A DNA stretch of 22,054 nucleotides from contig JBELHJ010000036.1 of the NCBI GenBank assembly GCA_042091495.1, positions 1 through 22,054 of the forward strand, given 5' to 3'. Made by a program: the position numbers and the translations under genes. The DNA is from JBELHJ01 sp042091495 (GTDB lineage Bacteria; Bacteroidota; Bacteroidia; Flavobacteriales; Flavobacteriaceae). Below, in pieces: positions 13,730 to 22,054 of the stretch. Numbering within the stretch: position 1 is the first letter of the stretch; the number at the start of each line of letters is the position of its first letter. A model generated the notes under the pieces. It did no database searches, was not told the origin of the DNA, and saw only the letters and a list, made by a program, of their open reading frames with translations.

Positions 13730-16198
13730 ATGTACGTAGTCAAAAGGTGTGGGCGTAAAGAGCCAGTTATGTTCGATAAAATTACAGCTAGAGTTAGAAA
13801 GCTGTGTTATGGATTAAATGAGTTGGTAGATCCTGTTAAGGTTGCCATGCGAGTTATCGAAGGCTTATATGACGGTGTAACTACAAGTGAACTGGATAAT
13901 TTGGCTGCAGAAATAGCAGCAACAATGACTACGGCACATCCAGATTACGCAAAGTTAGCTGCACGTATATCAGTTTCAAATCTCCACAAAAATACCAAAA
14001 AGACGTTTAGCGAGGTGATGGCTGACCTCTATAATTACGTAAATCCTAGAACTGGAAAAAAAGCAGGTTTATTATCTGACGAGGTTAATGAAGTCATCCA
14101 AAAAAATAAAGAACGTTTAGATTCAACAATTATATACAACCGTGATTTTGGTTACGATTATTTTGGTTTTAAAACACTGGAGCGTTCATATCTGCTAAAA
14201 TTAGATGGTAAAATTGTAGAGCGCCCTCAGCATATGTTGATGCGTGTCTCCATAGGGATTCATTTAAATGACTTAGATGCTGCTGTTGAGACCTATGAGT
14301 TAATGTCTAAAAAGTATTTTACGCACGCTACACCTACACTATTTAATTCGGGAACACCTAAACCTCAAATGTCATCTTGTTTTCTTTTAACTATGAAAGA
14401 AGATAGTATTGACGGCATCTATGACACTTTAAAACAGACTGCTAAAATATCTCAATCTGCTGGTGGTATAGGTTTGGCTGTTCATGATATTCGCGCTACT
14501 GGCAGTTATATATCTGGAACTAATGGTACTAGTAATGGCATTGTTCCTATGTTAAGAGTATTTAATGATACTGCACGTTATGTTGATCAGGGAGGTGGAA
14601 AACGAAAAGGGAGTTTTGCAATGTACATTGAGCCATGGCATGCAGATATTTTTGATTTTCTAGACTTAAAGAAAAACCACGGTAAAGAAGAAATGCGCGC
14701 ACGTGATTTATTCTATGCCATGTGGATTCCAGATTTATTTATGAAGCGTGTTCAGGAAGATGCTTCATGGACCTTAATGTGCCCTAATGAATGTCCCGGT
14801 ATGTCAGACGTTCACAGTGAGGCCTTTGAAAAATTATATCTCAAATACGAAAAAGAAAACAAAGGGAGACGCACAATAAAAGCCAGAGAATTATGGGAAA
14901 AAATCCTGGAATCACAAATTGAAACAGGTACGCCGTACATGCTTTATAAAGATGCTGCCAACCGTAAGTCAAACCAACAAAATTTAGGGACTATAAGATC
15001 TTCTAATTTGTGTACGGAAATCTTAGAGTATACGTCTCCAGATGAAGTTGCGGTATGTAATTTAGCGTCTATTGCGCTGCCAATGTTTGTTAAAAATGGG
15101 TCTTTTGATCATAAAGAGCTTTTTAAAATAACCAAACGCGTTACCAAAAATCTAAATCGCGTCATAGATCGTAATTACTATCCTGTTAAGGAAGCAGAAA
15201 ATTCAAACATGCGTCACCGCCCAATTGGATTGGGAGTTCAAGGTCTTGCCGATACATTTATTAAGTTGCGTTTGCCATTTACAAGCGATGAAGCTAAGCA
15301 ATTGAATCAAGATATTTTTGAAACTTTATACTACGCTGCGGTTACGGCATCTATGGAGGAGGCTAAAGCAGATGGACCATATCAAACCTATAAAGGGTCT
15401 CCTATTAGTAAAGGTGAGTTTCAACATAATTTATGGAACATTAAAGATGAGGAGCTTAGCAGGCGTTGGGACTGGGAAAGTCTTAGAAAAAAGGTATTGA
15501 AAAATGGAGTAAGAAACTCATTGTTAGTAGCGCCAATGCCTACTGCTAGTACGTCTCAGATTTTAGGAAATAATGAATGTTTTGAACCTTACACGTCTAA
15601 TATCTATACTCGTAGAGTGCTTTCTGGTGAGTTTATTGTTGTTAATAAGCATTTGCTAGAAGATTTAGTAGAACTGGGTCTCTGGAATGAGGGTGTTAAA
15701 CAAGAAATCATGAGAGCTAATGGTTCTGTTCAAGGCATTGAGGTTATTCCAGAGGATATTAAAAACCTTTATAAAACAGTTTGGGAATTGAGTATGAAAG
15801 ATATCATAGACATGTCAAGACAGCGTGGTTATTTCATTGATCAGTCACAGTCTTTAAACTTATTCATGGAAGGCGCTACGATGTCTAAGCTCACGTCTAT
15901 GCATTTTTATGCTTGGAAGAGTGGTTTAAAAACAGGGATGTATTATCTAAGAACTAAGAGTGCTGTAGATGCTATTAAGTTTACTCTAGAAAATAAAAAG
16001 ACCTCAGAGCAACCAGAAACGGCTGTTGAAGAGCAAAAGGTAGTTAGTAAGAAAAAAGCCAAAGCAGCAAAGACTGCAGAAAAGTTTGCCGAGGAAGTAA
16101 AAGTAGATGTAGAGCCCATGTCTGCAGAGGAGATGAAATCTCTAATAGAACAAGCAAAAGCAGGAGAAGGGGATGATTGTTTGATGTGTGGATCATAG
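13730..16198 (+). CDS. nrdA: Ribonucleoside-diphosphate reductase, alpha subunit (class Ia)
   Basis: An 822-aa R1 catalytic and allosteric subunit that reduces NDPs to dNDPs. Residues 1-90 form an ATP-cone (MYVVKRCGRKEPVMFDKI) for overall activity control by ATP/dATP. The active-site redox Cys217 (QMSSCFLLT) and Cys443 (AVCNLAS) are present, with the thiyl-radical Cys428 in SSNLCTE beside Asn426 and Glu430. The radical-transfer Tyr738-Tyr739 lie in GMYYLRT, and the C-terminal shuttle pair Cys817/Cys820 in DDCLMCGS. Residues 601-609 (APMPTASTS) are the phosphate-binding loop. Numbering and sequence follow the eukaryotic-like NrdA branch. Between about 757 and 815 is a charged Lys/Ala/Glu-rich linker (KKKAKAAKTAEKFAEEVK) that tethers the Cys tail. 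It ends before a bidirectional terminator. Confidence 0.98.
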   Translation: MYVVKRCGRKEPVMFDKITARVRKLCYGLNELVDPVKVAMRVIEGLYDGVTTSELDNLAAEIAATMTTAHPDYAKLAARISVSNLHKNTKKTFSEVMADLYNYVNPRTGKKAGLLSDEVNEVIQKNKERLDSTIIYNRDFGYDYFGFKTLERSYLLKLDGKIVERPQHMLMRVSIGIHLNDLDAAVETYELMSKKYFTHATPTLFNSGTPKPQMSSCFLLTMKEDSIDGIYDTLKQTAKISQSAGGIGLAVHDIRATGSYISGTNGTSNGIVPMLRVFNDTARYVDQGGGKRKGSFAMYIEPWHADIFDFLDLKKNHGKEEMRARDLFYAMWIPDLFMKRVQEDASWTLMCPNECPGMSDVHSEAFEKLYLKYEKENKGRRTIKARELWEKILESQIETGTPYMLYKDAANRKSNQQNLGTIRSSNLCTEILEYTSPDEVAVCNLASIALPMFVKNGSFDHKELFKITKRVTKNLNRVIDRNYYPVKEAENSNMRHRPIGLGVQGLADTFIKLRLPFTSDEAKQLNQDIFETLYYAAVTASMEEAKADGPYQTYKGSPISKGEFQHNLWNIKDEELSRRWDWESLRKKVLKNGVRNSLLVAPMPTASTSQILGNNECFEPYTSNIYTRRVLSGEFIVVNKHLLEDLVELGLWNEGVKQEIMRANGSVQGIEVIPEDIKNLYKTVWELSMKDIIDMSRQRGYFIDQSQSLNLFMEGATMSKLTSMHFYAWKSGLKTGMYYLRTKSAVDAIKFTLENKKTSEQPETAVEEQKVVSKKKAKAAKTAEKFAEEVKVDVEPMSAEEMKSLIEQAKAGEGDDCLMCGS

Positions 16199-16213
16199 CA
16201 GATTAGCATATAC

Positions 16214-16245
16214 AAAAAAAGCACCTCTATAGAGGTGCTTTTTTT
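16214..16245. terminator. Bidirectional terminator between nrdA and the phosphate transporter
   Basis: A perfect 32-nt palindrome with core GCACCTCTATAGAGGTGC (16221-16238) is flanked by seven A on the left and seven T on the right. It lies between convergent genes and can stop transcription both ways. Confidence 0.92.
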
Positions 16246-16262
16246 ATGTAGAAACTTAATTT

Positions 16263-18539
16263 TTATTTGTCACTATCATTTATGGTAGCGGGTTTAATTC
16301 GACTATCATAAGAGTTGTAATATTCATTTAATAAGTTTGTTGACGTCTTTAATAAGTCTTTTGTTTCAAGAAGAATACTGAAGTATAATGTTGTGTTTTT
16401 TGGACTTGACTCATCGCTTCTGGTTCGTGCTACCTGAGATTGAATTTTTTGATTTACTAGCAGTTTAACGGGTTCATGGTTATTCAAAACTTTAGAGATT
16501 TCATCAAATGACTCCGAAGCAAATGCTTTATTTATCTCAATAAATAAATTTTCAATAGATGTAGCGACTTCTTTTAGTTCTTTGATCTGACTAAACTTTA
16601 ATTTTTTGTGATTGTTATTAACATGCTTTAGACTCACCTTAGAAATGTACTCTAAAGATTGTGCCATATCTTGCAAGTATCCAAGTATGTTAATGTAAAA
16701 ATTACTAGCATTGACACTAGATTCATCGAGGTTTTTGATAAAAAAGAATAAATTATCTCTCAAGTTATCGACTTCATCAGATAGTTTACTGACTTGTTTT
16801 TTATTTTTTTTGAGAGCGTTAAGATCTTGTTTAGCAAGCCCATCAATAGCATTACGATATATGTTATTTGCTCGTAAAACCACCTTCGAGATGTTAGACG
16901 AACTTTCATAAATTACCCCTTGGACTGAGCTGCTCTCCGCTTTTTTTAATGAATCTTCTTCCTTACTTTCTTTGGCTTTTTGATTGGAAATGATATAATT
17001 TCTTACCAACAATGTTATGGCTATAACTAGCAAAATACCAATCATTGAAGACGGATGAATATTGATTAAGAATGCAATAATACCAGAAGCTATGAATGCA
17101 ATTATAGCTGTAAAAAACCAACCTCCAATAACATTAAGTACACCTGCCACTCTGTACACTGCACTTTCGGTACCCCAAGCGCGATCTGCAAGTGATGTTC
17201 CCATAGCTACCATAAAGGTTACATAAGTTGTAGATAAAGGTAACTTCATAGAAGTTGCAATAGAAATAAGTACACTAGCGACCATTAAATTTACAGAAGC
17301 TCTAACCATATCAAAAGCCGGAATATCCCCAGGTTTTATATATTTAGGAAGCGCTTTAGCAGTATACTGTTTTTCTATTTTGTTTTGAATATTTTTCGGG
17401 ATAAGTCGGTTTATGAAATAAGAAACATTTACAGTTGATCTTACAATTGATCGCGATAAGAAATTAGGCTTAAAACGTTCCTCGCCCTCATCTTGTCTAG
17501 ATAAATCTACAGAGGTTTTTACAACCGCTTTGGCTTTATTTGAAAACCAAAGTGTACCTACCATTATCAAGCCAGAGATTAATAATAGTAAAGGCTGCGT
17601 TTCAACTTTCTGTGCAAGGCTTTCCATAGAGTAAGCATCAGGGGATATACCACTGATAGACCAATCTTGAAATGCATTATAAGCCGCTATTGGAACCCCA
17701 ATAAAATTTACTAAGTCGTTACCCGCAAAGGCTAGTGCCAAAGCAAAGGTTCCTACAATAATAATAAGCTTATAGATGTTGGTTTTAAAAAAAGATATCA
17801 ATGATAAAGAGACTAAAGTCCAAAACGTAAAATTTGCTAAGATTAACTTAAACGTATTTGCATTGATATACGTTTTAATATCACTGTTAATGATTGTTGA
17901 GCCTTTAAGTCCTTTAAAAATTATAAAATACGAAATAGCTGTAATGGCGATACCGCTAAAAACAGCACTCATCCATTTGGGTTTTTCGTCAAAATTAAAA
18001 CTTAGAATGAGCCTAGATATATACTGAATTATTGCTCCAATGGAAAAAGCTACTAATACAGAAAGAAGTATACCAAGAATAATTTGAATGGCTTTTTCGT
18101 TATTAATATACTGCGATAAATTATCTATGGTCTGTTGTTCAGAACTGTAAATTTTAATAAGAGCAATAGATACAGATGCCCCTAGTAATTCAAAAACAAT
18201 AGATACTGTGGTTGAGGTTGGAAGACCAAGTGTATTAAAAAAATCAAGTAATAGAATGTCAGTAATCATAACTGCCATGAATATGATCATGATTTCACTA
18301 AACATAAATTCGCCAGGATTCATAATCCCTTTTCTAGCAACTTCCATCATGCCACTAGAGCTAAGAGCTCCAATTCCAACACCAAGACTGGCAACAATCA
18401 TTATAGTCTTAAAGGAAACAGCTTTAGATCCAATGGCAGAGTTTAAAAAATTAACGGCATCGTTGCTTACTCCAACAATTAAATCTGCAATGGCCAAAAA
18501 GGCCAATGCTATCAACATAAATAGATAAATGTTATCCAT
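16263..18539 (-). CDS. PiT family inorganic phosphate transporter with C-terminal PhoU-like domain
   Basis: A 758-aa inner-membrane phosphate permease. The first PiT repeat has VGVSNDAVNFLNSAIGSKA (23-41), the family's GANDVAN-type signature. The second has AFAGNDLVNFIGVPIAAY, and a later half has RASVNLMVASVLISIATSMKLPLSTTYVTF. A long cytoplasmic loop (about 330-400) separates the membrane halves. The C-terminal 230 residues are hydrophilic and helical (KNKKQVSKLSDEVDNLRDNL, SLEYISKVSLKHVNNNHKK) and look like a PhoU/DUF47-type domain. Such domains are known to regulate phosphate uptake, here apparently fused in cis. The upstream region carries 11-bp repeats like a Pho box, so induction at low phosphate is inferred. 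It converges on nrdA and diverges from the MORN protein. Confidence 0.9.
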   Translation of the reverse strand: MDNIYLFMLIALAFLAIADLIVGVSNDAVNFLNSAIGSKAVSFKTIMIVASLGVGIGALSSSGMMEVARKGIMNPGEFMFSEIMIIFMAVMITDILLLDFFNTLGLPTSTTVSIVFELLGASVSIALIKIYSSEQQTIDNLSQYINNEKAIQIILGILLSVLVAFSIGAIIQYISRLILSFNFDEKPKWMSAVFSGIAITAISYFIIFKGLKGSTIINSDIKTYINANTFKLILANFTFWTLVSLSLISFFKTNIYKLIIIVGTFALALAFAGNDLVNFIGVPIAAYNAFQDWSISGISPDAYSMESLAQKVETQPLLLLISGLIMVGTLWFSNKAKAVVKTSVDLSRQDEGEERFKPNFLSRSIVRSTVNVSYFINRLIPKNIQNKIEKQYTAKALPKYIKPGDIPAFDMVRASVNLMVASVLISIATSMKLPLSTTYVTFMVAMGTSLADRAWGTESAVYRVAGVLNVIGGWFFTAIIAFIASGIIAFLINIHPSSMIGILLVIAITLLVRNYIISNQKAKESKEEDSLKKAESSSVQGVIYESSSNISKVVLRANNIYRNAIDGLAKQDLNALKKNKKQVSKLSDEVDNLRDNLFFFIKNLDESSVNASNFYINILGYLQDMAQSLEYISKVSLKHVNNNHKKLKFSQIKELKEVATSIENLFIEINKAFASESFDEISKVLNNHEPVKLLVNQKIQSQVARTRSDESSPKNTTLYFSILLETKDLLKTSTNLLNEYYNSYDSRIKPATINDSDK

Positions 18540-18648
18540 AAAAAGAATATGATTTTTAGCTATGCAAATTTCATCTTTTATAACATACTATATGTTAATA
18601 AATAGTTATGAAAACAAAATTTGTAATACCAAAAGGGTAAATATTAGT

Positions 18649-18656
18649 CAAATAAA
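18649..18656 (-). promoter_or_regulatory. Candidate -7 element of the phosphate transporter
   Basis: Read on the minus strand, TTTATTTG matches the -7 consensus TAnnTTTG with one mismatch. It lies 18 nt downstream of the nearest TTAACA repeat, similar to the spacing seen before the TonB receptor. This would give a leader of about 105 nt. Confidence 0.35.
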
Positions 18657-18663
18657 GTGTCAA

Positions 18664-18702
18664 TTTTAACTTAATGTTAATTTAATGTTAACTAAATGTT
18701 TT
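18664..18702 (-). promoter_or_regulatory. Candidate Pho box: 11-bp repeats upstream of the phosphate transporter
   Basis: On the plus strand TGTTAA occurs at 18675 and 18686, TGTTTT at 18697 and TTTTAA at 18664, all in 11-bp register. On the minus strand, toward the phosphate transporter, this reads TTAACA-N5-TTAACA with degenerate outer copies. The spacing equals that of PhoB/PhoP boxes, and the hexamer equals the Bacillus PhoP TTHACA-N5-TTHACA layout. The array lies 125 bp from the transporter start and 53 bp from the MORN gene start, so it may serve either. Confidence 0.5.
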
Positions 18703-18754
18703 TTAATTGTAAATTTATTTTGTACATTTAAATAAATATTAAAAATATATAATT

Positions 18755-19123
18755 ATGAAATATTCAGTACTATTAGTTATTATAGCCTTCTTTTTAAATA
18801 TTAATTTTGTAAAAGCACAATCTAATAAAGTTGTTTATTTTAATACTGATACCAAATTGTATGAGGTTGATTATTTTCATGACAACGGTCTTATAAGCCA
18901 AACTGGATTTTTGGATAAGGAAGGTAAGTTACATGGTGAATGGCTACATTTTGATGAAACGGGAAAGAAAATAACAATTGCAAAGTTTGAAAACGGATCA
19001 AAAGTAGGGACTTGGATGCATTGGAATAAAGAATGTATTACTGAGGTGACTTATGACAAATCAAAAATTTTAACTGTTAAAGAATTCCCATTAACAAGTT
19101 CTTACGCATTAAGAAAGTTTTAA
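18755..19123 (+). CDS. Small secreted MORN-2 repeat protein
   Basis: A 122-aa protein with a signal peptide (MKYSVLLVIIAFFLNINFVKAQS). The mature part has about three MORN_2-like units of the YwqK type: a Tyr/Phe strand, DNG or DxxG turn, then xGxWxxF/W (LYEVDYFHDNGLISQTG, EGKLHGEWLHFDETGKK, NGSKVGTWMHWNKE). Such repeats form extended beta-hairpins. In Bacteroidota they occur in many secreted proteins of unknown function, and the YwqK 'antitoxin' label is not informative here. It diverges from the phosphate transporter, with the candidate Pho box between, and converges on the TonB receptor. Confidence 0.78.
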   Translation: MKYSVLLVIIAFFLNINFVKAQSNKVVYFNTDTKLYEVDYFHDNGLISQTGFLDKEGKLHGEWLHFDETGKKITIAKFENGSKVGTWMHWNKECITEVTYDKSKILTVKEFPLTSSYALRKF

Positions 19124-19158
19124 AAAAAAACCTTGAATTATATTCAAGGTTTTTTTTT
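19122..19158. terminator. Bidirectional terminator between MORN gene and TonB receptor
   Basis: ACCTTGAAT (19130-19138) and ATTCAAGGT (19142-19150) pair around TAT, flanked by eight A and eight T. The A tract begins at the MORN gene stop codon. The receptor's stop is at 19161, so it also terminates the minus-strand message. Confidence 0.9.
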
Positions 19159-19160
19159 GA

Positions 19161-21968
19161 CTAAAATTTCATACTCAGACCTAAGGTAAATCTAGTACCT
19201 GGTTTAAAACTCCTAAACACAAAATCTTGCATACCATCTTGTTGATAAAGACTTTCTCTAGTAGCATCTAACAAGTTTTGTGCTCTAAAAGTTAATTTCT
19301 TTTCAAACTTTGAATCACCAAATACTTTAGAAATTGTTAAATCTAAATTTTCAAATGGCTGTGTATATACATCCGGAATTTGTCCACCAGTTCCAACAAT
19401 TTCAAGAGTTTCGCCTTGTACATTAAAAAATACCCCTGTTTCGAATCTTTGTTCAGGTTTTGCAAATATTAAGCCAGCATTAATCATGTATGGCGATTGC
19501 CCTTGTAAATCTCGATATCTCTTAACTTCATCAATACCCAAAACTTCTGCTATAGATTTTCTGTAGTCATACTCTAAATCTGAAAGATATTGTTTCGCTT
19601 TGATGTAAGTAAGATTTGTATTAAAAGAAAGAACATTTCTTTCTGTTTCAAAAATATTTTGTCTCGCTTCAAATTCAATTCCAAATACTTCTGCCTTATT
19701 ATTGTTTACGGCTTTGAAGTCGTTAGGTGAATTAGAGCTCACATAAGTAATTTCTATAGGATCTTGAAAGTTTTTATAAAATAAACTTAATGCAATCATT
19801 TTGTTTCCTTCTCCATAACGTTCAAATCTAAAGTCTAGATTGTCTATATAAGATGGTTTTAAATCAGGATTACCAACGAAAATTGTGTTATCAATTTGAT
19901 TTTGAAGATAAGCGGTTGATGCTTCTTTAAATGTTGGTCTTGCAGTAGTTTTTGAGAATGCTGTCCTAATATTTGTATTCTCATTTAAGGAAAATATTAG
20001 ATTTGCATTAGGATAAATATCTGATACATCTATAAACTTTGAGTTGTCATAAACATTTCCATCAAAGTCTTCACCTGTATAAAATAATTTATACGTTTCA
20101 AGTCTAAGTCCAAGTGTAGCTTTGAAAAAGTCTGAAAACTTCATTTCTGATGATAAATAGGCTGCATTGGTTTCTGATTTAGAATTATACCTAGCGGTAC
20201 GTTCGTGGTTACTTCTTACGTAGAAACCAGAGTTATTTTCTGGGGTCCATATATTTTCATCAAGAAGAATGTAATCTGGATTTGGCTCATCAAATGGTGA
20301 CACATTTTTTGCTTGAAATAAAAAAGTATAAGTATTAAAATCTCTTTTCTTTCCTATATTTGATGCTCCTAATTTAAGTTTTCCGGTAAATAAATCGTTG
20401 TCAATTTTAATACTAGTCCCAAGTTTGGTAACTAAAGCATTTTCATCAAGATCTCTCCAAAGTCTTGTAGGGAATCCTGATGTATTTCTAATTACATAAT
20501 TTATTTCTCCACCTTGAACATTAGTTAAAAATGCAGTCTTTTTAAAATCCTTATCGTATAATTTAGATACTGACGGTGTCAGGTCAAAATTGAAATTGAA
20601 ATTCCCGTTATTTGATTGATGTTTGAAACTAAAAGGCGTTACAGTTAATTTTCTCTCAGTGTAGGTTATGTTATTTCCTACAGTGTTTTGAATATTTTCA
20701 ATATACTCACCGTATTTAAAATTTTGTGCTGTAGATTCTCCATTTCTAAGCTCAATATAATTTAACGAGATCTTACTATTTTGATTCTTATAAGTAAAAC
20801 CTGCAAGGATACTAAGAAACTTATTTTTTCTTCCTACTTGACTTGTTTGAAGTGAATTTTTTTCATAAGTATCTGATGTTCTAAAGATAGTTTGGTTAAC
20901 ATAATCATCATAAAATTCAATCTCAGATTTGTAACCCAATGCAGTAACAAAACCAATTTTATCTCCATTTTTCAATTCATATCCGTTGCTAGCAGATGCT
21001 CCAAATGAGAGGTTCATACCACTAGTTTCATTAATTGAACTCATTTGTTTGTCAAATAAGTTTGTGTATTCAGGGAGTAAGGCTGATTCAGGTCTAAAAC
21101 CTAGGGGGTTTATTAAAATATCCTCTTTAGTTGGAATACTCCTGTAACCATCATCTTTTCCTAACCAGTCTGAACTACTTCTTTTATCAGCTATAAAATC
21201 ACTATTAAAATGCATATCGGGATTATAACCACCACTAAAATTAATTGAATAATCTGGCGAAAAAGAAAAATCTTTCATATTAATATCTATAGTACCTCCG
21301 GTAAAATCAGCACCAAGTTCGGCAGATGCAGATTTTTTAACTAAAATGTTTTCAATAAGATTTGTTGGGAAAATATCCATGGGTAGTGTATTCCTATCCG
21401 GATCTAATCCAGGAAGTTCAGACCCATTAAGTAAGGTTTTAGAATAGCGGTCTCCTAGTCCTCTTACAAACACATATTTGCCATTTTGAACGGATACACC
21501 AGGAACCCTTCTAATAGCTCCTGCAACATCACTGTCTCCAGATTTTTTAATAGATTGCAATGACAATCCGTCAACAAGATTCACAGATTTTTTTTGAATG
21601 TTAAGCACAGAAGTCGCTGAATTTCTTTTGGCTGTTGTAGTTATAACAACTTGATCTAAGCTATTGGCACTAGCATTCATAGTTACTTCTATGAATTCAA
21701 ACTTTCCATTTGTAACAGTAATGTCAGAAATTTCTATGGTATCATATCCAACATAGGAAAAAACAACAGTATACAAACCTGGTTCAAGTTCAATCTGAAA
21801 TTTACCATCAAAATCAGTAGATGTTCCTTTTGTAGTTCCTTTTATAAGTACGTTTGAAAATGCTAATGGCTCATTGTAATCACCATCCATAACCAGTCCA
21901 GAAACTCCTGACTGTGAGTATGTTAAAATGCTAAAAGCAGAAAATAGAATTATTAGATAATTTTTCAT
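19161..21968 (-). CDS. TonB-dependent outer-membrane receptor
   Basis: A 935-aa outer-membrane receptor powered by TonB. After a signal peptide (residues 1-18), a carboxypeptidase-regulatory-like domain spans about 20-95 (VSGLVMDGDYNEPLAFSNVL, GTSTDFDGKFQIEL, VVFSYVGYDT). The plug domain covers about 115-235 (DVAGAIRRVPGVSVQNGKYV, FVRGLGDRYSKTLLNG, LIENILVKKSASAELGADF). The 22-strand barrel follows, ending FTLGLSMKF with the C-terminal Phe. No SusD partner is adjacent, so it is a stand-alone receptor rather than a SusCD pair. The substrate is unknown from sequence. A candidate Pho box and -7 element directly upstream suggest expression under phosphate limitation, pointing to a phosphorus-containing substrate. 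Confidence 0.94.
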   Translation of the reverse strand: MKNYLIILFSAFSILTYSQSGVSGLVMDGDYNEPLAFSNVLIKGTTKGTSTDFDGKFQIELEPGLYTVVFSYVGYDTIEISDITVTNGKFEFIEVTMNASANSLDQVVITTTAKRNSATSVLNIQKKSVNLVDGLSLQSIKKSGDSDVAGAIRRVPGVSVQNGKYVFVRGLGDRYSKTLLNGSELPGLDPDRNTLPMDIFPTNLIENILVKKSASAELGADFTGGTIDINMKDFSFSPDYSINFSGGYNPDMHFNSDFIADKRSSSDWLGKDDGYRSIPTKEDILINPLGFRPESALLPEYTNLFDKQMSSINETSGMNLSFGASASNGYELKNGDKIGFVTALGYKSEIEFYDDYVNQTIFRTSDTYEKNSLQTSQVGRKNKFLSILAGFTYKNQNSKISLNYIELRNGESTAQNFKYGEYIENIQNTVGNNITYTERKLTVTPFSFKHQSNNGNFNFNFDLTPSVSKLYDKDFKKTAFLTNVQGGEINYVIRNTSGFPTRLWRDLDENALVTKLGTSIKIDNDLFTGKLKLGASNIGKKRDFNTYTFLFQAKNVSPFDEPNPDYILLDENIWTPENNSGFYVRSNHERTARYNSKSETNAAYLSSEMKFSDFFKATLGLRLETYKLFYTGEDFDGNVYDNSKFIDVSDIYPNANLIFSLNENTNIRTAFSKTTARPTFKEASTAYLQNQIDNTIFVGNPDLKPSYIDNLDFRFERYGEGNKMIALSLFYKNFQDPIEITYVSSNSPNDFKAVNNNKAEVFGIEFEARQNIFETERNVLSFNTNLTYIKAKQYLSDLEYDYRKSIAEVLGIDEVKRYRDLQGQSPYMINAGLIFAKPEQRFETGVFFNVQGETLEIVGTGGQIPDVYTQPFENLDLTISKVFGDSKFEKKLTFRAQNLLDATRESLYQQDGMQDFVFRSFKPGTRFTLGLSMKF

Positions 21969-21985
21969 TAGTATTAAATTTCGTG

Positions 21986-21993
21986 CAAACTTA
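21986..21993 (-). promoter_or_regulatory. -7 element of the TonB receptor gene
   Basis: Read on the minus strand, TAAGTTTG matches the Bacteroidota -7 consensus TAnnTTTG exactly. It lies 17 nt before the receptor ATG. No good -33 TTG is present at the right distance, which is usual for activator-dependent promoters. The candidate Pho box lies 20 nt upstream. Confidence 0.5.
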
Positions 21994-22013
21994 TTAATTT
22001 TAACTTATCCTAA

Positions 22014-22030
22014 TGTTAATTTAATGTCAA
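22014..22030 (-). promoter_or_regulatory. Candidate Pho box upstream of the TonB receptor
   Basis: On the minus strand this reads TTGACA-N5-TTAACA, two hexamers 11 bp apart with the same TTAAA spacer as the array before the phosphate transporter. It overlaps where a -33 element would sit, the usual position of PhoB-type activators. The regulator gene is not in the window. Confidence 0.5.
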
Positions 22031-22054
22031 CAAAAAACCCCGCATGTGCGGGGT
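22031..22054 (-). terminator. Terminator of an upstream minus-strand gene
   Basis: ACCCCGCA and TGCGGGGT pair around TG (22037-22054). On the minus strand the hairpin is followed by a T run (complement of A at 22032-22037). It probably ends a minus-strand gene beyond the right edge, which makes the receptor its own transcription unit. Confidence 0.75.

Overview
The window looks like chromosomal DNA of a marine-type Flavobacteriaceae (Bacteroidota). The evidence is the strong A+T bias, two secreted proteins with C-terminal Type IX secretion (T9SS) sorting domains, a lone TonB-dependent receptor with an N-terminal carboxypeptidase-regulatory-like domain, a HupE/UreJ-like protein, a DUF3109 protein, few Shine-Dalgarno sequences, and matches to the Bacteroidota -7 element TAnnTTTG. 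No phage, IS element, CRISPR array, tRNA or rRNA was recognised.

Layout. Positions 1-70 hold the 5' end of a minus-strand secreted protein that leaves the window. Positions 278-6282 are an envelope/secretome block: a T9SS surface protein with fifteen exact 25-residue BspA/DUF285-type repeats, a duplicated ferredoxin-fold-like secreted protein, a small minus-strand secreted protein, a GH18 glycosidase with a T9SS tail, a DUF2279/YfiM-like protein and a probable outer-membrane barrel. Positions 6338-8043 (minus) carry a pol V type SOS mutagenesis pair in the order umuC-umuD, reversed from the classical umuDC. Positions 8130-10861 carry a HupE/UreJ-like membrane protein, then a dCMP deaminase translationally coupled to an S41 C-terminal processing peptidase. 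Positions 10858-11641 (minus) carry marC plus a tiny membrane protein. A DUF3109 Cys-rich protein follows at 11727. Class Ia ribonucleotide reductase (nrdB then nrdA) occupies 12607-16198. The right end (16263-21968) holds a PiT phosphate transporter fused to a PhoU-like domain, a MORN-repeat secreted protein and a large TonB-dependent receptor.

How genes work together. dCMP deaminase and NrdAB both feed dNTP synthesis, and UmuCD uses dNTPs in translesion synthesis, but they are in separate transcription units. At the right end, the PiT transporter and the TonB receptor share an upstream signature. It consists of TTRACA-type hexamers repeated every 11 bp, placed 18-20 nt upstream of a TAnnTTTG-like -7 element and oriented toward each gene. 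This resembles a PhoB/PhoP box and suggests that both belong to a phosphate-starvation regulon.

The least explained DNA is the 351-bp gap at 1949-2299. There, GT dinucleotides recur at exactly 11-bp spacing eight times, and this is followed by a GTGACA motif recurring at exactly 19-bp spacing four times. This helically phased array matches no element I can name. Two other gene-free gaps, 4973-5363 and 12303-12606, contain a hairpin-rich leader and an 11-bp tandem repeat ahead of nrdB, respectively.
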